This document shows positions 57,046-64,000 of a DNA stretch of 64,000 nt, piece by piece (within the stretch, counting starts at the first letter, position 1; every line of letters starts with the position of its first letter). Position numbers and translations under genes: made by a program. The notes beneath the pieces are model-generated. The model was not told the DNA's origin. It saw only the letters and a list, made by a program, of their open reading frames with translations, and searched no databases. This DNA is from Ashinkailepas kermadecensis (lineage: Eukaryota; Arthropoda; Thecostraca; Neolepadidae): the NCBI GenBank assembly GCA_034440615.1, contig JAOTOM010004576.1, positions 77,501 to 141,500 of the forward strand. Reading direction: 5' to 3'.

Positions 57046-57887
57046 CGTTTTTGCTACCCTCTGCCAGTACGGAGTAGAGTAGTAACGTTTGCTTGCCAGT
57101 GCCGTACAGGAGCCATATCAACTTTACCAATATCCCTGTCTCACTGGCACTTTGTAGAGTTCCGCGTCCTTGGAAAGTCGGCATCAAGGCGACCCGCTGG
57201 GGCAAATCGTCTTTGAGAGCGACGAAGTGCTTGGTGTGAAGCAACAACTGTACCGACTTTGAAAAGTCCGTGGTTTTGGAGATGCAGAAATAAAGACAAG
57301 TTTAAAACCAATATTGTACAAACAAAACGTGCGAAATAGACACTGCATGTGGTTAAGATATCGATGTCAGTTAATGCTAGTCTTTTGGCTTGTGTGATGG
57401 GATGCATTATAGTCACAGTCGTGTGGCTGTCCGAAAGGTCACAGAGGTAAAGGGTCACTGAGTCATGGGACTTGTCGAACGGGTTCAACACGTGGGACTT
57501 GTTTGCTCTACCATCGGTGGAGAAGTTTGAAAATTATTGGTGGGGCCCAATAAACGGGGGAAATAGGTGCTACCAATTTGGTTGGTGGGGGCCCACTCCA
57601 TAGGGCCCCATGTTAAGAGAGCAAGAAATTGGTGGAGCCAAAGCAAAGATATTGTGGCCCAGGTCCCACTAAAAGCATAGCAACCTTCAGCCCTGCGCTC
57701 TATCGTCCCGCTGTTGGCTTCCATCAGGTAACGCCAATGGCTCAGCAGCTGTCATGTGTCAGCTAAAGTTTTAATGCCGGACCAACAGCTGGACAGTATT
57801 GATTTCGGCATAGCTCCGAGTATGTTTGGACACAAACACCGGGACTAAGCCAGCGCCGGTACAACACGCCGTCTATGACTGTTGCAG
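57046..57887. other. Intronic; diverged arm of the dispersed inverted-repeat family at about 57,540-57,640
   Basis: GTGGGGGCCCACTCCATAGG followed by GCCCCATGTTAAGAG matches the core of the 34-kb element. The sequence before the acceptor (CACGCCGTCTATGACTGTTGCAG) shares CACGCCGTCTATG with the 51-bp array unit. Confidence 0.5.
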
Positions 57888-60800
57888 GTAGTGGAACGTG
57901 TCGAGGAGGTGGTGATGGAACCTCTGCCCCGGCCTCTGCCAGATACCATCACCTGTCCATCGTGTAAAGGTACGACTGACCGGCCTCGTAACCTCGTGCC
58001 CTCTCACAAGGTTCGACGGTGATGGGAGTATCGTTACCTTCACACACCCGTCTAACGTCCTTTTTTATTTGCATCGCCTGATGCCTGCGGGCACCACTGC
58101 CGGCGTCCTCAACCCGAGCCGAGTTCACATATTTTGTTCCTCTATAGCAACAGGCACCGACCGTGACAGTGATCTGTGCGAGGTCCAGGGCCGTTACCAA
58201 TACACCGTGGCGTGCCGCTTGGCCCGTCGGTCCAGGGCCGTTACAAAAACCTGCCGCTCGCCCCCCCTGGTCAGTTCCCGTCGGTCCAGGCGTTACCAAC
58301 ACACCGTGGTGTCGGCCCCGTCCTGGTCGTTTCCGTCGGTCCGGGCCGTTCCACACACCGTGGGTCGGCCCCGTCTGGTCAGTTTCCGTCGGTCCAGGGC
58401 CGTTACCAACACACCGTGGTGTCGGCCCCGTCCTGGTCAGTTTCGCCGGTCGGGCCGTTACGTGGGTCGGCCCCGTCCTGGTCAGTTTCCCGCCGGTCCA
58501 GGGCCGTCACCAATACACCGTGGAGTCGGCCCCGTCCTGGTCAGTTTCCTGTCAGTCCAGGGCCGTTACCAACACACCGTGGTGTCGGCCCCGTCCTGGT
58601 CAGTTTCCCGTCGGTCCAGGGCCGTTACCAACACACCGTGGTGTCGGCCCCGCGGGTTCCGTCGGTCAGGGCCGTCAACACCGTGGTGTCCCGGGGTGGC
58701 GGGCGTTCCGCCTGGCGGGGTCACCGTGGTTCGCCCCTCCTGGTCAGTTTCCTGTCAGTCCAGGGCCGTTACCAACACACCGTGGTGTCGGCCCCGTCCT
58801 GGTCAGTTTCCCGTCGGTCCAGGGCCGTTACCAACACACCGTGGTGTGCCGCTTGGCCCCGCCCTGGTCAGTTTCCCGTTGGTCCAGGACGGTTACCAAC
58901 ACACCGTGGTGTCGGCCCCGTCCTGGTCAGTTTCCCGTCGGTCCAGGGCCGTTACCAACACACCGTGGAGTCGGCCCCGTCCTGGTCAGTTTCCCGTCGG
59001 TCCAGGGCCGTTACCAACACACCGTGGTGTGCCGCTTGGCCCCGCCCTGGTCAGTTTCCCGTCGGTCCAGGACGGTTACCAACAAACCGTGGTGTGCCGC
59101 TCGACCCCGTCCTGCTCAGTTTCCCGTCATCGGACCAAATGTTCGCCACGGGACACCATCGCCGACCGTAGCTCTGGCACTGACTGCCAGTGCGTATATC
59201 AGGTCGGCGGTGCCAGCCTAACCGGGCAGCCGGCCAGGTGGTGATAGGGCACACACCGTGGCACCGCTGGGTACTGCAGAGGCACACACACCAACGTATT
59301 GGACCTACGAGATTGCTTGCTCTGGGTACTGCTGGGGCATGTACCGAAATGTGTGATCATGTAAGTAACTGCGGTGGCATGCACTGCGTCACAGTATCAT
59401 GCACCGAACTGTTGGATCACTGACCATTGCAGTGTCATGTACTGAATTGCGTGGCGTATATTGAACTGTAATGTCATGTACTGAATTGCCCTGGCGTATA
59501 TTGAACAGTAATGTCATGTACTGACCCTGGAGCTCTGAGTTCACTTCTGGACTGCGGTGGCATGTACTGAAGTGTTGTTTTACGGAGGTGTGGGATCACT
59601 GTAAGCACATACTCCGGCCAAGGTGACCTGATTCTTGAGAAGGTCTTTTAAAACAATGTTTGAATTTTATATACAAATTGCTCGTTTATTATGATGCCAA
59701 GTGTAACAGGAACGCAAATGTAATGGCTATCCATCTACCAGAATGACTACGACGCTCAGCCGAGGTGTGCCAGCTGAAATATGCTCTCCTCACGAGCGCT
59801 TCCGGTGTATGTACACCAACGGTGCAAGTGAAGCAGATTCGGTGAAATGGAAAGCTCTATTCAGTGAAGGCTAATTTGTTAGGATCTGTAATGTTTTTCT
59901 TGGCTGGCGAATAGTGAGGGCAGTTGGGGCAGGACGGAGCAGTTGCCATGTGCCTTTGGGAGAAGATGCCGCCACCAGTAGTGTTCAGTTGAGACCACCA
60001 GCGGAGCCAGGACATTGAAGGCACTTTGACTGGGGAGGGAAACTAGCCAAATATGTGAATCTTTTTTCACTGCAGTTGAGCGACTTTTAAATCAGGTCAT
60101 CACCATCCCAGCATCGTCAATTCAGCATTACCGGGGGAGCCAAGGGGTTCGCTGCAAGCTGCTGCCCCCGCGGTGAACATGCTAGACAGAGTCCCTCTGT
60201 TTGGTCCGTGTTTCGGTGCGTTGTTAGACGGGGCTCTGTTTGGTCCGTGTTTCGGTGCGTTGTTAGACGGGGCTCTGTTTGGTCCGTGTTTCGGTGCGTT
60301 GTTAGACGGGGCTCTGTTTGGTCCGTGTTTCGGTGCGTTGTTAGACGGGGCTCTGTTTGGTCCGTGTTTCGGTGCGTTGTTAGACGATGCCGTGTTACGG
60401 AGTGGATGCCGTGGTTATTAGGGATATCGTGGTCTTAGCCAACGATCGGGGCGACTTTCTGAAATATATTATAGTGCAATAGGTCATGATGCGATATGTC
60501 ATTTGGAGCTTGACCGTGAAACTGATGCAGCTTTGGAGTAAGACAAACATTCAGGGGTAGTATTCAGAGTGCTTTCGACACCGCTTGGAGGTATGAAACC
60601 TTGCCGATGGTTCATCAGTATAGCATCGTGGATCTTCGGGCACTATGCAAAGTGTATGAGAAACCACCAGTTCTGTGTGCGCTTGGCGACCAGTTTTCAC
60701 GTTGAATCCATCAAGTTGATGGAGTTCTCCAGGGCAGCGTGTTGAGTACAGCCCTCGTCTCGCTCAGTATAGATAACATTGGCATGCTTATCCACAATTT

Positions 60801-63800
60801 CCCGCCTCGGGAAGTGTGAACATGGGAATATTTTTAGTTTCTGTTGCAGAGACAGCAACAGTTCATTTTTGCCGGCGTCGGTGTTATTACCCGGACATGG
60901 TGCTGAGATCTTGCGGGGAAAACATTTCTGCTGCACCAATAGCTCGTTTCCTCGGCATTCAGTTTGATCATCGTCTTTCACACAAAGAATACCTAGAAAC
61001 TCCTCGATACAGCGTTGGAAAGTAGTAGCGGTGTTGAGTGTATGTTGAGTACATCATATGATGCTGATATAAAAACTGCATCTTCTGTGGCATAGCTCGA
61101 GTCGTTTTGAGCTCGACTGCGCCTGTTTTATATTATATTATGCTGCGCGTTCTACCACTAAGCGAATGATAGACCTAGTACCTCGACACACCTTCGGCAA
61201 TGTGTCGAGGGTTGTACGCTGCTTGCGAATAATCACGGGAGGATTTCGCATTTCCCTCATGGTTGGGGTATTGGCGGAAGCTTACGAGTCACCATTGTCA
61301 GACAAGACATATTGGGTATTCGCTGCACCCGAAAAACGCGTGAGTTCCCGGCGCACTATCATATTTAGTTGCTTTCTGTTGTGAGAGACGAGAGGTCTCG
61401 AGTGACCACATTAAGAGAGAAACACTGTATTGTGTGAGAATGAAGATGCTTATGGACAAAATCATAATTCAAGCCCATATAATTCGTCAGCATGAACAGA
61501 TGATTATCCCCGTGTGAGCTTATTTACCTTCCATCAATGTCTCCCTCGTGGTAATCGGAAAACGAGATGTCACAAGAGATGAGCTATGCGCCGCGTTCCT
61601 TAAGCCACACTTCTCTGTCGTATCACGGTTACATTGTCACGTGCTGAGACGGCTCGAAAATGGACACCGGCGTGTGTAGTGCTTTCGAGAGATGATCCAT
61701 TACAAGGGCTCTTTTCCCCGCCGCCACACGTCACCGTATTTACCGCCGAACCGATGGCGGTCCAAAACCTGTAACAACATTGAGGTTTGAAGACCAGGCT
61801 TTACATGTCACCCTGACGACTCGCTCAGCAGTTTTCTGACCTCGTGCAACTTGAACCAACACAATGTCATCGTAGGGATGTGTTGTGGAAACTTAAGTCG
61901 CTCCATCGTGCTGGAAAACAGGCATCACTTTGTGGGATTCCATCACATCGGAATTTGCGGAAACTAGCTTCTGTACCTAGCGAACGGTAGCGAAACGGAC
62001 CGTGCGTGTTTCAGCGACTGTGCCGGTGACGGGACCATGCGTGTTTCAGTGACTGTGCCGGTCGGTGACGGGACCGTGCGTTTTTCAGTGACTGTGCCGG
62101 TCGGTGACGGGACCGTGCGTGTTTCAGTGACTGTGCCGGTCGGTGACGGGACCGTGCGTGTTTCAGTGACTGTGCCGGTGACGGGACCGTGCGTGTTTCA
62201 GTGACTGTGCCGGTGACGGGACCGTGCGTGTTTCAGTGACTGTGCCGGTCGGTGACGGGACCGTGCGTTTTTCAGTGACTGTGCCGGTCGGTGACGGGGC
62301 CGTGCGTGTTTCAGTGCCTGTGCCGGTGACGGGACCGTGCGTGTTTCAGTGACTGTGCCGGTGACGGGACCGTGCGTGTTTCAGTGACTGTGCCGGTCGG
62401 TGACGGGACCGTGCGTTTTTCAGTGACTGTGCCGGTCGGTGACGGGACCGTGCGTGTTTCAGTGACTGTGCCGGTGACGGGACCGTGCGTGTTTCAGTGA
62501 CTGTGCCGGTCGGTGACGGGACCGTGCGTGTTTCAGTGACTGTGCCGGTGACGGGACCGTGCGTGTTTCAGTGACTGTGCCGGTCGGTGACGGGGCCGTG
62601 CGTGTTTCAGTGCCTGTGCCGGTGACGGGACCGTGCGTGTTTCAGTGACTGTGCCGGTGACGGGACCGTGCGTGTTTCAGTGACTGTGCCGGTCGGTGAC
62701 GGGACCGTGCGTGTTTCAGTGACTGTGCCGGTGACGGGACCGTGCGTGTTTCAGTGACTGTGCCGGTCGGTGACGGGACCGTGCGTGTTTCAGTGCCTGT
62801 GCCGGTGACGGGACCGTGCGTGTTTCAGTGCCTGTGCCGGTGACGGGACCGTGCGTGTTTCAGTGACTGTGCCGGTGACGGGACCGTGCGTTTTTCAGTG
62901 ACTGTGCCGGTCGGTGACGGGACCGTGCGTGTTTCAGTGCCTGTGCCGGTGACGGGACCGTGCGTGTTTCAGTGCCTGTGCCGGTGACGGGACCGTGCGT
63001 GTTTCAGTGCCTGTGCCGGTGACGGGACCGTGCGTGTTTCAGTGACTGTGCCGGTCGGTGACGGGACCGTGCGTGTTTCAGTGACTGTGTCGGTGACGGG
63101 ACCGTGCGTGTTTCAGTGCCTGTGCCGGTGACGGGACCGTGCGTGTTTCAGTGACTGTGCCGGTGACGGGACCGTGCGTGTTTCAGTGACTGTGCCGGTC
63201 GGTGACGGGACCGTGCGTGTTTCAGTGACTGTGCCGGTCGGTGACGGGACCGTGCGTGTTTCAGTGCCTGTGTCGGTGACGGGACCGTGCGTGTTTCAGT
63301 GACTGTGCCGGTGACGGGACCGTGCGTGTTTCAGTGACTGTGCCGGTCGGTGACGGGACCGTGCGTGTTTCAGTGACTGTGCCGGTCGGTGACGGGGCCG
63401 TGCGTGTTTCAGTGACTGTGCCGGTGACGGGGCCGTGCGTGTTTCAGTGCCTGTGCCGGTGACGGGACCGTGCGTGTTTCAGTGACTGTGCCGGTGACGG
63501 GACCGTGCGTGTTTCAGTGACTGTGCCGGTCGGTGACGGGGCCGTGCGTGTTTCAGTGCCTGTGCCGGTGACGGGACCGTGCGTGTTTCAGTGCCTGTGC
63601 CGGTGACGGGACCGTGCGTGTTTCAGTGACTGTGTCGGTCGGTGACGGGACCGTGCGTGTTTCGGTGACTGTGCCGGTGACGGGACCGTGCGTGTTTCAG
63701 TGACTGTGCCGGTGACGGGACCGTGCGTGTTTCAGTGCCTGTGCCGGTGACGGGACCGTGCGTGTTTCAGTGACTGTGCCGGTGACGGGACCGAGGCTGC

Positions 63801-63901
63801 GCCAAATCTGCCAGTACTGCGGCAGCTTCTACCACGCCGAGGCCAACGCTAACCTGGCCCTACGCCGCGCGCCCGATGGCGGCGTCACACTGCCTATTAT
63901 C
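57888..63901 (+). CDS. Unidentified zinc-ribbon protein, two internal exons (partial gene)
   Basis: Exon 57,888-57,969 lies between acceptor CTGTTGCAG and donor AAAG|GTACGA. Exon 63,771-63,901 lies between acceptor GTGTTTCAG and donor ATC|GTAAGT. Phase 1 at the junction matches (G|TG = Val). The joined protein reads VVERVEEVVMEPLPRPLPDT, ITCPSCK, VTVPVTGPRLRQI, CQYCGSFYHAEANANLALRR, then APDGGVTLPII. The two Cys pairs, one per exon, give CxxC-x14-CxxC, a plausible zinc ribbon; this and the phase fit are the main support. The gene continues past 63,901. The family is not recognised and no function is proposed. The first codons of the second exon (TVPVTGP) are part of the minisatellite unit. 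Confidence 0.6.
58155..59125 (+). repeat. 59-bp minisatellite in the intron of the zinc-ribbon gene
   Basis: Units GGTCAGTTTCCCGTCGGTCC, AGGGCCGTTACCAACACACC, GTGGTGTCGGCCCCGTCCT with length variants. Three frames are open over 330-390 codons for compositional reasons; none is treated as a gene. Confidence 0.95.
59345..59590 (+). repeat. Degenerate short tandem repeat around TCATGTACTGAATTG
   Basis: Units of about 45 bases (GTAATGTCATGTACTGAATT followed by GCSTGGCGTATATTGAAC), four or five diverged copies. Confidence 0.8.
59600..60175. other. Nothing firmly recognised; minus-strand open frame 60,070-59,879
   Basis: A 63-codon frame on the minus strand (with TEHYWWRHLLPKAHGNC) has coding-like composition but no known domain. 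It could be a transposon remnant. Confidence 0.35.
60190..60390 (+). repeat. 39-bp minisatellite, five copies, in-frame (13 residues)
   Basis: Near-identical units of GTTTGGTCCGTGTTTCGGTG, CGTTGTTAGACGGGGCTCT. They translate as ALFGPCFGALLDG repeated from ATG 60,179, but there is no other sign of a gene. Confidence 0.97.
60570..61985 (+). mobile_element. Strongly decayed I-type LINE fragment (RT to RNase H)
   Basis: Scattered frames match ORF2 of the 25,752-29,982 element: DGVLQGSVLSTAL-like sequence near 60,720; ETATVHFCRRR near 60,845 (KTTAVHFCRKR in the longer copy); IARFLGIQFDHRLS near 60,940 (KFLGIWMDRRLT); FTAEPMAVQNL near 61,740 (FTAELYAILQSL); GIPSHRNLRKLAS near 61,935 (WIPSHVGLAGNEA). 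Many stops and indels. It ends where the next minisatellite begins. Confidence 0.8.
61990..63770 (+). repeat. 35/39-bp minisatellite, about 48 copies, each carrying a splice acceptor
   Basis: Units GTGCGTGTTTCAG, TGACTGTGCCGG, (TCGG), TGACGGGACC. The optional TCGG gives 35- and 39-base versions; TGAC/TGCC is a second variant. The last unit runs directly into the exon at 63,771, where its TTTCAG is the acceptor and the rest is coding. Confidence 0.97.
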
Positions 63902-64000
63902 GTAAGTGTGCAGCGGCACGCGATGCCGGACAACACTGCACACAGAAGCACCTTGTGTCAAGCCACCGGACCTCGCGGTGCCGCTGCCAGAATGGTGTGT

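Noticed and set aside
58069..59244. Three overlapping plus-strand ORFs of 330-390 residues
   Set aside because: All come from the GC-rich 59-bp minisatellite; three frames are open at once.
60173..60438. Gene encoding ALFGPCFGALLDG repeats
   Set aside because: Five near-identical units fully explain the open frame; no start context or flanking coding signal.

Overview
The window is nuclear DNA of an invertebrate animal: genes are split by spliceosomal GT-AG introns, and about half of the sequence is transposons and minisatellites. Short interstitial TTAGG/CCTAA runs (near 31,830, 31,893 and 36,600) and the set of transposons (CR1-like and I-like LINEs, a Ty3-type element, several hAT families) fit an arthropod, perhaps a crustacean. 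The species cannot be fixed from sequence alone.

Host genes. (1) One exon on the minus strand (6066-5872) starts a glycine dehydrogenase (GLDC, P-protein of the glycine cleavage system); its later exons were not found. (2) A complete seven-exon gene on the plus strand (38,237-51,677) encodes a 328-residue very-long-chain 3-oxoacyl-CoA reductase (HSD17B12/let-767 type), with every splice phase consistent. (3) From about 53.8 kb to the right edge, at least two and probably three exons belong to an unidentified gene. Two of them rejoin as a CxxC-x14-CxxC zinc ribbon, and the gene runs off the window.

Transposon block, 1-35 kb. From left to right: a 5'-truncated CR1-like LINE (1-940); a complete hAT transposon with a perfect 8-bp target duplication (8,600-13,294) carrying a nearly unbroken transposase; a small hAT-type element (13,701-14,870) with an I-type LINE fragment inside; a decayed Ty3-type element (about 20,150 down to 15,845) with a third hAT type inserted in pol (17,755-18,499); and a three-level nest in which a hAT-type element (21,761-32,570) contains a CR1-like LINE (about 22,268-31,500), which contains an I-type LINE (25,752-29,982). 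Target-site duplications bound the outer and inner elements of the nest. A long-terminal-inverted-repeat element lies at 34,065-35,097.

Minisatellite block, 43-64 kb. Introns of the reductase and of the unidentified gene are packed with tandem arrays. At three exon edges (donor at 47,402, candidate donor at 53,905, acceptor at 63,770) the repeat unit straddles the exon-intron boundary, so tens of copies of the splice site are laid out beside the real one. Two further acceptors (47,186 and 51,512) sit in degenerate units of neighbouring arrays. This is the most unusual feature of the window.

Other notable points are tRNA-derived SINE-like pieces whose 3' tails match the 3' end of the I-type LINE, and a pair of hAT-type ends arranged inside-out around a perfect 8-bp duplication (14,871 and 15,789).
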